Position numbers and translations under genes: made by a program | Notes under the pieces: generated by a model | What the model saw: only the letters and a program-made list of their open reading frames with translations | What the model was told of the DNA's origin: nothing | Databases searched by the model: none | Shown here: positions 35,199-47,745 of the stretch, in pieces | Layout of the letters: every line of letters begins with the position of its first letter | Numbering within the stretch: the first letter of the stretch is position 1 | From: Brachionus koreanus | Lineage: Eukaryota; Rotifera; Eurotatoria; Ploima; Brachionidae | DNA length: 64,000 nt | Reading direction: 5' to 3' | Assembly: GCA_016987375.1 (NCBI GenBank) | Contig: PJRA01000005.1 | Location: 2,691,663-2,755,662, forward strand

Positions 35199-38100
35199 AT
35201 GGGTTGCGCATGTTCTAGGGCCCATCTGTCTGAAGATAAACGCGAATCCAGGTAAATAAATATTTTTCTTTCTATTCAAACTTTTTTGCGTTGTTCACCA
35301 TAAAAATTCAGAAAAAAGTCTAATCTAATGTTAGTCTTTGAGAGATGCTGATGGAAAAATTATTGATTGATTTTTTTTTTCAATTAAGATTGCCTTTTGG
35401 CTTTTCTATCAACAAAAATAAATAAAATTTAAAATAAAAGCTTTTTTGATTTAATTTCTTAGAATTTGCTTTGTTTGTTTTTTAATTTAAATTAATAAAA
35501 TTTTTTCATTTTCTAAATAAATTGTTTGCTTTTATTTAAAAAAAAAAGGACTAAAAATTTGACAAATGAGATAGATCTAAGGAGTAGCAGCTGTGCTAAC
35601 AAGTACGTAAAAATTACGAATTGCAATGATACAGAGACTAACCTGATCGAGCCGACTGAGACTTCATCATCGGTCAAGATCAAAGGCAAAAAGAATAACA
35701 TTAAGCCTCGATTAGGTGATCAAGCAACAAAAGCTTTTCAAAAGCAAAATTCAAACAATTCACTTCTCAAGCCGATATCAAATTTATTTAGCAAATTTTC
35801 CAGTTCCAATACTCTAATAGACTCGCAATTGGTCAGCATAAATGATACAAAACTTTCTGAATCAGTTAATTTAGTCGACGATTCACCAAATCAACTGAAC
35901 AAAAATCTGGTAAGTTGAAAAAAAAAATTTTAATTTTTTTTCTCTCAGAATTTTATCTTTGATTCCTTGAAAGAAAGTATCTAAATTTTAAATAGTTTAT
36001 TTTATTATTGTAAAAAATAAAATCTAATAGATTATTTTAGTTATTCTTTTAAATTTTTTTATATAGAGATTTAAAAAAAATTCATTTTCAAAAGAAACAT
36101 TTACGGCCAGCAAATGTTATTATTTGATCTAAGCATAAAGTGTATATTTGATTTTACCAGAAGATTTTTATTATTAAAAAAATAATTAATTTTTAAATTC
36201 TCTATTTTTTATGCTCAGAAGAGAAGCATGCGCTAATAGCATAAGTAGCTTGGCTCTTGTACAAATCTGATATCAATAAAAAATAAATTCAAAATTTCTA
36301 CTTAAAATGATGGGTTTTAGTTTTAACTTGTTGATAATACATTGTGAATATTTTTAAAAATTCTAAAATCATCTTTAAATGGCAAAATGAAAATAATTTT
36401 AGATTTTTTGTGCAATATTTAAAAAAATTTTATTTTTGTTTACCAAACAATTTAAGAGAGTTATTTTAATTTTCTGAAAAATTGCCCAAAAATTCTAAAA
36501 CTATGAAAATTAAAAAATGTAAAATTATTTTCATTCTGCCCTTTTAATAATGAAAGAAAAATGATTTATTATTTTTTATAATTTTCTAAATAAATCTAGA
36601 ACTAAATTAAAAATATATTTTTTAAAGGCATTGTCATTGCCAAACACCAGAGGTACAAGTTAAGTTTTGATAAACACCAGAAAGCACAGCTGATTTTTAA
36701 CTTTAATTTTAAAGTTATTTGTATAAACAAATAAAATATTTTAAGAATTAAAAACAAAATGTTTAAATATAAAATTTTATTTCTATCAAAAAATGTTTAA
36801 GCTTCAATTTTTTAAAAAGGGACTCCTCAGGTTTTCTAGTGTTAACTAGAGGTCATAAGGTTTATATTTTAAGGTTTTTAAAAAAAACTTAATTTTATGA
36901 TAATCTAATTAAATATTTAAAATTTTTATTTTTTTTATTCTTTATAGCATCATCTACCGTATTCTCTTGCAAATAATTGTTCCTTCAAATGCACTCATCT
37001 TTGAAATTTATACGCTTCCTTAGATATCTATTTTTCAAATAAACTAATCTATAAAAATATTTTATTTCAAGCAAATATTCTGTCAGCTAGTTTTCTAATT
37101 TATTCTTTAAAGACATGATTTTTTTGAGCATTCATTTGCAAGGGTATACGGTACAATTTAATATTTATTTTAAAAAAATTTCAATATTCTTTCAATAAAT
37201 AGTAATTCTTTTAATTTTCCATAATTCTTAATGTAGAATTAATTTTATAATAGTTCTATTTAAATAAATGATTTGACCATAATTTATATGGAAATAAAAC
37301 TGAAAGCCGCAAAGGAATTAAATTTCCACTCAAGATTTAACTTAACTTAATTAAGATTTTAAAAATTGTTTTAGTACACTAGGTAGTCTTTATAACTCTC
37401 TAATTAGATCTATTGAAGACTATTCCTTCCCTTGTTTAAACTCACTATTAGAAATCAACATTGAAATATTACAGACTTTTCAAAACTCTGCTGTCTGATC
37501 TATTTTTAAACTAAAATTTGTTATTGTCAACATTTTATATTTTGAGTCCTTAAATAAACTCAAATTTTAATTTATTTATTTTTTTCTATTATTATTTAAT
37601 CTAAAAGAGCATTGCACAGTAAACCAAATAAATAATAATTTATTTTTTTATAACTCTTCATCTGATTGAATTTTAAAATCTTAAAAATAAAAAAGTTGTA
37701 AAAAATTCTGTGAATTGATAAAGTGATAGCTCAACTTAGCACACCACCTTGCAGAAGAAATTATGTGCTTTCAGGATTGGAGTAATTCCAGTTAGGTTTT
37801 GCCTAATTAGCTATATTTTTTTAAAATATTTCAAGATTTAGTAGTAGTAGTAGCAAATAGAACAGCAACTTGAACTATAAAAAGTTCAAGTAGAGCCCTT
37901 TAGAGCTGTAGCTGTCGCTTAAACAAAAATAATCTTTCATCCAGGCATCCAGTTTTGTCTTAACACTATTTAAACTCTGTGCATTTACAATATCTTTTGT
38001 TCCAAGTTGGTAAAATTCTGTTTGTCAGGAAATTAAATCTTGGTTGAAAATATTACATTTTCTTCCTGTAAATAGTTCTATTGTGAGATCTGAGATAATA

Positions 38101-41100
38101 TTTTCTTTTCTCAGTATTCAGACAAGGGTCATTCACAAGATTTACAATTTCTAGCTTGTTATCAATCTTGAACATCTGAATAAGATCACCTGTCTGCCTT
38201 CATATTTGAAGGCTAGTAAGATCCATTTGTTCAACTCTCAATATAACTTAATTTTATCACGCCCGGCGCCAGTTTTGTACATCTACTTTGAATTTTTTCC
38301 AATTCGTTGATATCTTTTACACAGTAAGGATTCCAAGAGCTAATTGCTTTTTATAAATATTCTAAGATCCCGTTCACATACGGTTTTAGCTAGACTTTGT
38401 CTCTCTGCTGATTATTTTTCAATTTTGTAATCAAATTTAGAGTTCGTTTTACCCAAGTGTAAGGGCTTACATTTTTCTGCGTTTAGTACAGTTGGAAATC
38501 AAATCTTGTCCATATCAAATTGATGCCTCAAATTTGATAAAGAATTTTTTATGATTGCAATTATTTTTGTGTCATTTGCATAGGCTCATTGTCAATTTTT
38601 TCAAGAATCTCGTTTATATAGATTGTGAATAGTAGAGGACCTAAGACAGATCTATTAGGAGCACCACGGAAAACTGAAAGCCATGACGAATTAATGTTCC
38701 TCAAAAGCAACTCTTTGATTATGATCAGACAGAAAGTCACCAATTCATGTTGTATGAGTCTTGATGGGGGTAGATTAAAATAGAATCTATTTTAATAAAT
38801 TGATTAAAATAACATAGGTAAAAAAACAAATAAATTAAAATAGCAACATTATTTTAGCAAAATACCTTTATTAATTAAATAAAAATGACAAGTTCAAAAT
38901 AGCAAGTGTTTTTTAAATCAACTATTTTAAAGAAAAAAGTGTTTAATATTCAAAAATGAACGAAAGATTTTCATAAATTGACTTGAAGCTATCGATTGAA
39001 TAATCTTTGATAATTTCTTCAATATATAGTGAAAGTGATGGTAAAGTCAACACAACGCCAGTTGACTTTTTACGTTGTATTATTTAATAAGTTTAATTTT
39101 GCTATTTTAAACTGTTTATTTATTTGTCTGCTGAATTAATATAGAGCCGTCTGGATAGTAATTTATTGTGAGATTTTTTATCAAAAACTTTCGAAAAATC
39201 ATTGTAAAGAGTTGTTCATGGTTTTCAAGTTTGCAGATTTCAGATAGAGCGATAGTTTTGCTTTACACGAACAATCTAATACATAAAAAAATGCCTTCTA
39301 TTTTGCCAAAATGATTTTTGAATACTTTTACCAAAATATTTTTTAAAATTTTTTATTTTTAAAATTTATCTTTTAAATAAGAAACTCATAAATAAGAAGA
39401 AAAAATTTCACTCAATTATTAAAAATTAAATAAGAGCTGTTTAAAATTAAAATTTATTTTTAAGAATGAATCAAATGGTAATTCGTCGAATCAACTCAGA
39501 CAAAATGCAATCAATCAGTCATGTCTCAGTGTATACTCCATATACAACCTTCCGATTCGAACTCAATACTTGCTTAACTCTCATGATGACATTGAAAAAT
39601 TGAATATTCTTGACCAGTCCAGAGATTTTGACAGTCATGGAATTCCAAAAAAATTAAACAGCGAAATTCAATTATACCTTAGCCTCCCATATTATTTAAA
39701 AGACTTGACAACAATAACCACTAGTTTAATGAAATCTAACATGATGCTGTTGGACAAGCACCTAAATGAACAGTTCCAAAACGTAGAGAAAAGTCCTGAT
39801 TTTGACAACATGTCCTTATTCGAATATTTAAGACTTTATTGTGCACAACACAAAACAAATAACTGTGACTTGAGTGTCATTAATTTAAATAACTACAGAA
39901 ACAAATCGGCTCAATTTAATCTATTCAACAATAAATACTTTAGGCGCGCTTTGGGCGTTACGGTCCTGAATGATTTATTGACTGTTAGAAAAAAGTATAA
40001 CTCTAATCATAGTTACAACAGCTTTTTGTCTGGCTATAATGCTTATGTGGTATTTAAAAATTATAATGATAATAAAAAATAGAAAAGTTTAAAAATTATT
40101 TTTGTTTTAGATTTATTTGTCTGAGGGTCAAATTGAAGAGGAAAGTTGGGATGACTTGCTGTGTCCAGATCAAATAGACGAGTGTGACTACAAGAATTTA
40201 CTTGAACGGAAGCTTCAAATCGCAAATTTGAATGATTTGTTTCATAAAAACTACAAATTGGACAAAACCATTCAATCATATAAGCTAGAAATAGAGTTTT
40301 TCGATTCAGATGTGTTTGATAAAGAAATGAATGTACTATTTGAATTTTTCAGAAAAGTTGAAAACGAAAGTGTTGATCCAGGCAACGAAACAAGCTTTGG
40401 TCTCAAGTATCTAAAGTCAATTCAGCAGCAAGAAATCGAAATTATAGTAAACCATGCCGAACCTCAGTCGATAATTTGGGTTCACATGACCAAAGCGGAC
40501 TCGGCATTCAATCGAACTTGCTCAAATGAATTGAATGGCTCGCGTTATGCAAAAATGCTCAGACTGCTTCAATCCAAAGTTTTGACAAATAAGTACCGGC
40601 ACTTTGCGGGCGAGAATCTAAACAGCTCATCGCATGGCAGCCCTCAGACTATTCTCAATGATTTTATTTACAATTCAGTCAAGTCGCTTATTGACAAATT
40701 GACTTTCGAGTTGAGCAAAAATCAAAATGAAATAATTGCATTGAGTAAGTTTAGAAAAATAAATAAAGAAAATTTTAGTAAAAAAGTAAAAATTTATTTT
40801 ATTTTAGAAATTGATAAAATGTTATCGAACGAAATTTTCAAGCATTACAATTACTTTAATTATTTGAAGAGATTGTATTTTCCCAATACATATTCGTTCA
40901 AATTAGAGTCTTTGCTAAACGAGTATTTAAATGATAAAACTTTCGCCTATAGCCAGCCACTTATAATTTACAATCAAACAAAAAGCAGTTCTAACTACCA
41001 GAATCATAATGAAAAAATTACGTGTTTTAATATATTAATGTCAAAATGGTTGAATAAATTTATAGAAAGCAATTTAAAAAAAAATGATTTGGATGCAAAG

Positions 41101-44100
41101 TCTTCGATTGTCTATCGCTATTGTAATCATTCAGTACTCTCAGCTGATTTTACCACTTTACTTCAGAGTATTTTGCATCAACTTTGCTACATTATTGAAA
41201 TTCATGAATCGTGCGCGTTTGATGTAAGTCTTTTTATTTATAAATATTTTCATGAAAAAAAATTTAGATATTTGAAAAAATAGAAATTTTATTTTGTTAA
41301 ATTAATAATTCACTTTTTCTATAATAAATTCTTATTATTAACACTTAGAGGTTGAATATGGGGTCTAAACATTCTTTTAGAGATTGGTACATTTTTCATA
41401 ACGATTTAAAAGCTTAAAATATACTTGATTTTAAAATTTTCAAAAGTCTTGATTTTATAAATTCAAACACACCAGTGTTCAATTTAGTAAGAAAAAAAAT
41501 AATTAAAAAATTGCAATTTTTCAACACAGAATTTGATTTAAAAAGCAAGCAAGAATTATTAGAAAAGAATTTTTTTATCTTAATATCATATAACATGATC
41601 GTTTACAGTTTGAAAAATTTGTTGAGAAAAAAAAATCCCTTCATGATTAATATATTCGCAAAATATTAAATTTTAAAAAATTTTAAGTTATTGATGATAA
41701 ATTTAATTCTTAAAACCTGAAAATCAATATAAAAATTGTTTTTTTTCAAATTTTCAGTTAATTTGGCCAATGTCTTAAATAATTTTTTTCTTGATTTCTC
41801 ACCATTTGATAGCCCTTCTTTCTATTTATACTAATTTGGAGCTAAAATTACAACTATTAATTTTTTGTTATTTGAAATTTATTTGAAAAAATTGTTATAA
41901 TATTTTGTAGAGCTCTGATTTTTATTTCAATTTTTTTAATGATAAAAAAAATTTATTTTAAAAATTTTTCTCAACCTTTAGATTTTAAATGTTTCTTTTT
42001 TTTATAAAAATATATTTTGATTTTTACTTATATTTTATTTTTCATTAATTAAAACCCGGAGGAGTTTTTTCGACTCTTTGTGTTATCTTTTCTTTTTACT
42101 TTTTAATCCATCAAAATAAACATATTTTGTAACAAAACTAATTTAAGTGTTTTTTGATTTTAGTTATCTGGTTGAAAAAAAAATTTAAAAATTTATTATA
42201 AGTGCATCCAAATGGTGTGCCTTGTCTCTTTTAGCATGGTTACTATATTTTGAATGGAAGGGGGCTCAAATTGAATGTGGCTGAAAACACTGAAATTTTT
42301 AAATTTTGACTTGAATCAAATAAATTCTTTTTTTGATCTCAAATAAATTTTTTTTTTATTTGAGATCAACAGAACTTGTTTGAATTTTTTTAAAAAGATT
42401 ACAACGATCACCAAGTTGACGATTTTAAAAATTGAAAAATATTAAAAAAGAAATTTGATTTAAAATTTAAGGGTCATTAAGGGATATTTTGAATTTTAAA
42501 AAATAAAAAAAAATTGGTTTTGAAAATTTAAATTTTTATTTTTTAAGAGTCCACAAACATTGGTTGATAACATATCAGTTGGACTAAATAAGTATTTTTC
42601 ACGAACTGAGAACGAAAATAAAGAAATAGTGATTATACTAAACAATTTGGATAGTTTAATTAAATCAAATCAAGAATGTCTCACAATTGAAGCATTTATT
42701 AAAAATTTGTACTCCCAATTGTCTCACTCAAGACTCAAATTAATTATTACAATGTCTAATGTAGACACATGCAATGGTTTTTTGGATAACATGTCAGAAA
42801 TTTTCGCCAAAAATGCAGTCAATTCAATCGATTTTGATTTCGTTAATCCAAAATCAACAAATCAATTGGCAAAATTAGAATTTATTTCAAAAAAATCAAA
42901 TTTAGAATTTATATTTTGTTTAATCAAATATTTATTAACAAACTCTCGGTATGGGGTCAAGCAATCGGAATGTGTTGAATTGGTTTTGAACCTTAGCTCA
43001 TCTTTGAATATGAACAAATTTGAAATTAGCCATCAATTTAGCTTAATATGGTATGCAATCAAATATTTTACCAATTCTATTAGTATTTTAAATGAAAATT
43101 ATCAAATATTGTACAAGCTTAGATCTGACGACTTCTTAAACGACATTGACTACAAAGATTTAATCTACACATTTTACAATAGGTCTGATCAAAATTTGAT
43201 CAAAAGAACAAATTTAATAACTAATTTTACAAGTCGAGTATTTCTCGAATTGCCTAATAGTTTCTACTTGTCAAATAAGGAAGATAATGATTTCAAGAAG
43301 TTTTATTTACGTGAATTCATTCTCAACCCAAAATGGATTTTGAATAAATCGTATATAAGCTCAAGCATCTTGTACATTTTGCATGATATCAATTTTTACA
43401 AATCCATTGAGAACAGTCAAAATGAGCACTTGGAAAAATTTGAAAAATTTATCTATCAGAACTTGTACAATTTAAATCAAGATCAAAATCAGCTTTATTT
43501 AATGGCTAAATTGGATACAAAATTGGAAAATATGCTAACCAGTCTAGATTTTATTAACAAATCTGCTTATTTGGGGTCATTGCCACAATTTTTCATGCTT
43601 AATGACCAGCGTTTGGACAAAAAAAGTTTGATTAATCTGGATCAACTCAACAAAGAGCTGATTTATTTCAAAAAAGTGTTTTTTTTGAACAAAAATTGTT
43701 TTTTGACACTGTCTGAGCAGCCTTACAATGAGATAAAAATTTGGAAATGTAATCAAATCGGATTTTTGGGACATGAACTTGAACTTTTAAGAACGATTAC
43801 ATTTAACAAAACACCCAAGGATGTTCGATTGATAAACAAGCATCTTGCTGTTGTCCTAGTTGAAAGAAATCTTCATTTGGTCAATTTAAACAAAGGCTCT
43901 CATCTATTGGATTTAAACAGTACAATGAACCCAAATCTGGCACTCTTTGAGCTTCATGATTCGAGTCATATAGTCCTGCTGGCCAGAAATAGACTTAGTG
44001 TTATTCTAATGAAGCTTCCAGCTATTGATATCGAAGCTGAAAGCGAAGATAAAAAAGTACCTTTGATAAATTCGAATAGTGAAAATATGTTTTTGTTCAA

Positions 44101-46489
44101 AGTTGGAGAGGATCGCTATCTAAATAGCTTGTTAGTTAGCAAAAATGGTAAAATAATGGTGTGCGGCGATGAGGTACAAAAGCCTTTTCCTCTTCTTGTA
44201 TGGAATTTGAATCAACGCAAACTAATTTATGATCTAAGACAACCAAAGCATGAGTTTATAACTTCTATTTCGTCTATTAGTTCATCAGGAAAATATGTGG
44301 CATCCGCTTGTCAAGTAAAAATTTTGTATTTCATTCAAATATTTTAGGCTCTAAAGAGAAGAAATTTTTTTTTAGTACTCAGATCATCACTAATTGATTT
44401 AGTTTTCATAAAATTTTCTTATTAATACAAATTCATTTACTTATATCTTTAAAATTCTGCAGCAATTTTAAGAATATATATATACTGCACATAATTTTGT
44501 TTTTTATTTAGCATGGTTTTTAAAACATGAGAATATATCTTAATTTTAAATTAAAACACTTGAAAATCTTTATTTTTTGATAATTTTTCAAACATAAAAC
44601 GTAAAATAGAGTAATTTAATCCAATCTTTCAAAACTTTGCTGAATTATTCACTTTGTATCTTAAATTTCTTTTTCTTTTTTGTTTATTCTAAATCAATAA
44701 TTCAATTTTATTGATTTTATGACTTGAAAGAAATAATTTTAGTTCCAAAAAGATGAATCATAGCGTCATGCACTAAATTATAGTTTTATTATCCGAATAT
44801 TTTTTTTTATCATTTAATTCAAATTAAAAAGTGCAAAATATTTTTTAATTTAAATTTTAATTTCACAACACCTATTTTTAAAACTTGGAATAATTATAAA
44901 TGGATTAATCAAAGAATGATAAAATTCAAAATAACTCATTTTTAAATGCTTTAATAACTTGATTATTTTGTGTAAATACATTTTTTAATTTTAAGCTGCA
45001 TTTTTGTTAGATAAAAATCATTGGGCTTAAAAAATTTTTTAACTTAACAAATTATTTCTCAATTCTGCAGATCCATATTTACAGATATATAGATAGATAA
45101 ATAGATAGACTGTCGTGTTATTGAAAACATGCTGCCAATTAATATTAGCTAAGACAGTAAAAACATTGTTTTGATCAATGGAGTTTTTGAATGAATTAAG
45201 TGACTTAATGCTTTTTAATTCAGATAGTAATTTGTTTCAGACATTTATTATTCTGTAACTGAAAAAGTTTGATCGTTGTTGTTGATAGTTTGATTTACCA
45301 ATTCTTTATATAATTATTTTGTTTTTCATTTCTATTAGATGCATTGGGCTTCCTATACCAGTTTAAACTATCCATTTAATGTAGTTCTTTATATTTCTGG
45401 TTTAAATCACATCTAGGCTAGGTGAACCTATATTCATACACATTTCTTCATAGTTTTTATATCTAGTTAATTTAGTTATCCTATGTTGATATCGTTGTTA
45501 TCCTATATCTTCTTATATTTTTATATCTTTAAATACATATGGTGACCAAGGTTTGGGTCTCACATAACAGGTATATATTTAGCTATATAAAATTACTATT
45601 TAAAATATAAATATTAAAAAATTTCTTAATATTTAAAAAATATTTAAAAAAAATTTCTTCTTTTTGTGAATTATAAATTATAAGAAATTATAGAATTTTC
45701 AAAATACCATTTAAATGTATTATTTTTTAAGGAGGAAGGTGAATCAAAAAATTGTCTGATAGTCTATGATTTGACAACGGGTCAATTATTCAAAAAGCTC
45801 AAAGCTAAAGAGAGCTTTGTTTGTGTAGAAATAAGCGAAGAGGCAGGTGTAATTATAGCTTGTCTGGAAAATTCCCAAATATTTGTTTACAATTTAGAAG
45901 ACGGGTCTAAAAAGTAAATTATTTTAAAAAACTAATTAAACATAATTGTTATTTTTAAAATGTGTTTTTTTTCCAAGATTTACAATCAACTCAAACCGAT
46001 TTCCAGTAAATAGAATAAAACTCTTGGATTCAACTGAGCTTTTTAGAAATTACTTTTTGACCTATGACACTTGTGGTTATGATGTGACTGTACGTTTATG
46101 GGATCTAAGCAAAGGTGACCAGTTGATATCCTCAATAACATGTCCTTCGAGAATTGTTTCATTAGACACTAATAGTTCTATGTGTTATTTTGACGATTTA
46201 GATACGCCCTCTGATTATGATCACATTTTAATCAGTGCTAGTTTATTTGGAATAAACGGTTTTTTCATATTTAAACTAGATTACTATACAAATTTTAATA
46301 AGGAAAGTACAGCTGAGCTTAGCCTCTATAGCGATGATGCTTCTTTGAATGGAATAGTAAAACAAATAAATGTCTGAGATGATTAATAAGTAGGATGTTT
46401 TTTTCATGTTTTTTTTTAAACAGTCAAATGTTGATTCTCGACTAAAAACTACAATAATGGAAAGATTTAAATGCATATTGCTCAACTAA
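35199..46489 (+). CDS. NWD2-like protein: N-myristoylation start, NACHT-like region, WD repeats; nine exons
   Basis: Exons: 35199-35251, 35549-35909, 39465-40049, 40111-40744, 40808-41223, 42548-44314, 45732-45913, 45978-46356, 46424-46489; 4443 nt, 1480 aa. All joins are GT-AG and in phase; four introns are 61-67 bp. The chain opens MGCACS, a G2 myristoylation plus Cys palmitoylation motif. A helical region follows, then the block order of NWD2 (NACHT and WD repeat protein): EIFKHYNYFNYLKRL, QPLIIYNQ, FTTLLQSILHQLC, IVIILNNLDSL. C-terminal WD-type blades include DLTTGQLFKKL and TVRLWDLSKGD. At the Walker A site, where NWD2 has GGPCTGKT after PLIIY, this protein has NQTKSSSN, and the Walker B Asp reads Asn, so ATP binding is doubtful. 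The N-terminal DUF4062-like domain of NWD2 is not evident. The link of exons 1-2 to exon 3 over a 3.6-kb intron rests on phase and open frame only. Probably membrane-tethered signalling scaffold (inference). Confidence 0.72.
36671..36845. repeat. Diverged TTAA-type MITE in NWD2-like intron 2
   Basis: The right end reads CTCAGGTTTTCTAGTGTTAA with TTAA at 36842-36845. The left end TAAACACCAGAAAGCAC (36671-36687) is an imperfect inverted match to TTAACACTAGAAAACC. A partial second copy of the left motif (AAACACCAGAGG) lies just upstream. Left boundary uncertain. Confidence 0.4.
36955..37153. mobile_element. MITE with TA target duplication (Tc1/mariner-type), 199 bp
   Basis: TA at both borders (36955-36956 and 37152-37153). 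Inside are inverted ends: CCGTATTCTCTTGCAAAT on the left and, reversed, CCGTATACCCTTGCAAAT on the right (16 of 18 match). No coding capacity. TA duplication suggests mobilisation by a Tc1/mariner-type transposase. Confidence 0.65.
37850..38765 (-). pseudogene. Decayed LINE, RT active-site region to 3' end
   Basis: Minus strand, shifting frames: WIGDFLSDHNQRVAF (about 38730-38690), then NRSVLGPLLFTIYINEIL (38650-38597, the RT PQGS-LGP motif), then AYANDTKIIAI (about 38585-38550), which is the catalytic FADD box with Asp to Asn. The C-terminal thumb/tail region continues to about 37900, and a (TAG)n tract at 37840-37853 would be its 3' terminal microsatellite. Many stops; inactive. It lies antisense in intron 2 of the NWD2-like gene. 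Confidence 0.75.
42049..42110 (-). repeat. Solo end of the TTAA-type MITE family
   Basis: In reverse orientation the terminus CTCCTCCGGGTTTTAATTAA resembles the right ends at 1-88 and 36845, including the small hairpin just inside (GAGT pairing with ACTC). No partner end found nearby. Lies in NWD2-like intron 5. Confidence 0.35.
42333..42369. repeat. Short perfect intronic hairpin
   Basis: TTGATCTCAAATAAA (42333-42347) pairs perfectly with 42355-42369 across a T7 loop, in NWD2-like intron 5. May be a tiny foldback element or chance. Confidence 0.6.
45140..45570 (-). pseudogene. Decayed LINE, C-terminal end of ORF2
   Basis: Minus strand: WSPYVFKDIKNI (about 45550-45515), LTRYKNYEEMCMNIGSPSL (about 45475-45415), then RSNFFSYRIINVWN-like (about 45275-45235) and SLNSFKN (about 45200). 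These are the conserved blocks after RT in CR1/jockey-like LINEs (YEERL..LGLPSL; FFTNRVVNLWN). RT itself is absent and stops are present. It lies antisense in intron 6 of the NWD2-like gene. Confidence 0.7.
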
Positions 46490-46837
46490 CCGAATTACAA
46501 GTCTTCTCTATAATTTATTTTTTTTTAATAATTTTGTTTAAAACAATTTAAAAATATTAGAAAATAATTGTAAAATTTTTTTTTTGTTTTGATAGCGTAC
46601 AATTTTGTAAATTCGTAAAAAAAATATTTCTATAAATAAATTATTTAAATATTTACAAGTAAAAATATTTTAATGCAATTTTGTAAAACTAGATTAAAAA
46701 ATTAAACAAATAAAAATTTAATCAAATTTAATTTTCTTCAAAATAGACAAACATTTTCTTCAATAATCATTAAAAAATACAGTTTTTACAAAATTAAGAT
46801 TTGTAAGGATGAGCTGAAAAATTTTTTAAATATTAGG
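46490..46837. other. 3' flank of the NWD2-like gene
   Basis: AT-rich; several AATAAA-like hexamers; nothing else. Confidence 0.35.
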
Positions 46838-47745
46838 AATTATACAGATAAATTTTGACCTATCTCGCTGACTAGTATCCTTTGTTTAGTCTTGGAAGGT
46901 CTAATAAAAGAGGTCATGCTCAAGCACTTACTAGAAAATAGGCTTATCGTAAAAGCTCAGCACTGCTTTCTCCCAGAGAGATCCTGCGGTACAATTTTTT
47001 TGAGACTCTGCTCAGCTTAATGTCGAGAAATGTAAAGTCTACCATTTTGGTCGTAACAAATCAAAACATGATTACAAAATTGAGAGTCATTTCCACTTAA
47101 TAAATTAGTATGCGAAAGAGATCTCGGAATATATATCAAAAATGACCTAAAAATAGGACACACAAGTAAACTATGTTACAGCTAAAGCAAATAGGATTTT
47201 GGGTATGTTGAAGAAATCGCTTAGATATCCCAATGTTAACAACATTAAACTTCTTTGCACTTCAATGGTCAGACCTCACTTAGAATTCGCGATAGGCTCT
47301 TGGCGTCCTAACCTAAAAAAAACATATCGATATGATAGAAAATGAAGGGCTACTAAGTTAGTTCCAAATTTAGAGCACATGACTTACTCGACACACTTAG
47401 CTAAATTCGGCCTAACGGATTTAACTATGAGAAGGTTGAGAGGAGATCTGATCCAGATGTTCAAGTTAATAAATAAAATTGAGTTAGTTGAGTTTAAAAA
47501 AGGGTTAATCTTTGGTCAAAGTGGTCAAATATACGATTTAAGAAGGCATTCTAAGACTCTACGTCATGAACAGATAAAAAACTGTTTCTCATGTTTCCAT
47601 TTTTTCACAAATAGAGTTGTAAACATGTGGAACGGATTACCGGAACAAATAGTTAGCGCAAAAACGTTGAATATTTTTAAGTTGAAATTAGATGCATGGC
47701 TTGTGAAAATAGAAGCGACTGCTTTAGCTCATTAGAGCTCTGCTC
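46838..47745 (+). pseudogene. Decayed LINE ORF2 with internal deletion of the RT core
   Basis: Plus strand: PISLTSILCLVLEGLIKEVM, HLLENRLIVKAQHCFLPERS (46870-46985, the first RT blocks), then an abrupt jump to LNVEKCKVYHFG (about 47020), ERDLGIYIKNDLKIG (47115-47160), and a final open stretch 47379-47735 with FGLTDLTMRRLRGDLIQMFK and FFTNRVVNMWNGLPEQIV. The catalytic FADD region is deleted, so it is inactive. A (CTA)n microsatellite follows within 60 bp of the last stop, as in the relic at 37850-38765. The open 118-aa C-terminus suggests this is the youngest LINE copy here. Confidence 0.82.

Noticed and set aside
41475..41669. 64-aa ORF in NWD2-like intron 5
   Set aside because: Lys/Phe/Asn-rich chance frame; exons 5 and 6 join in phase without it.
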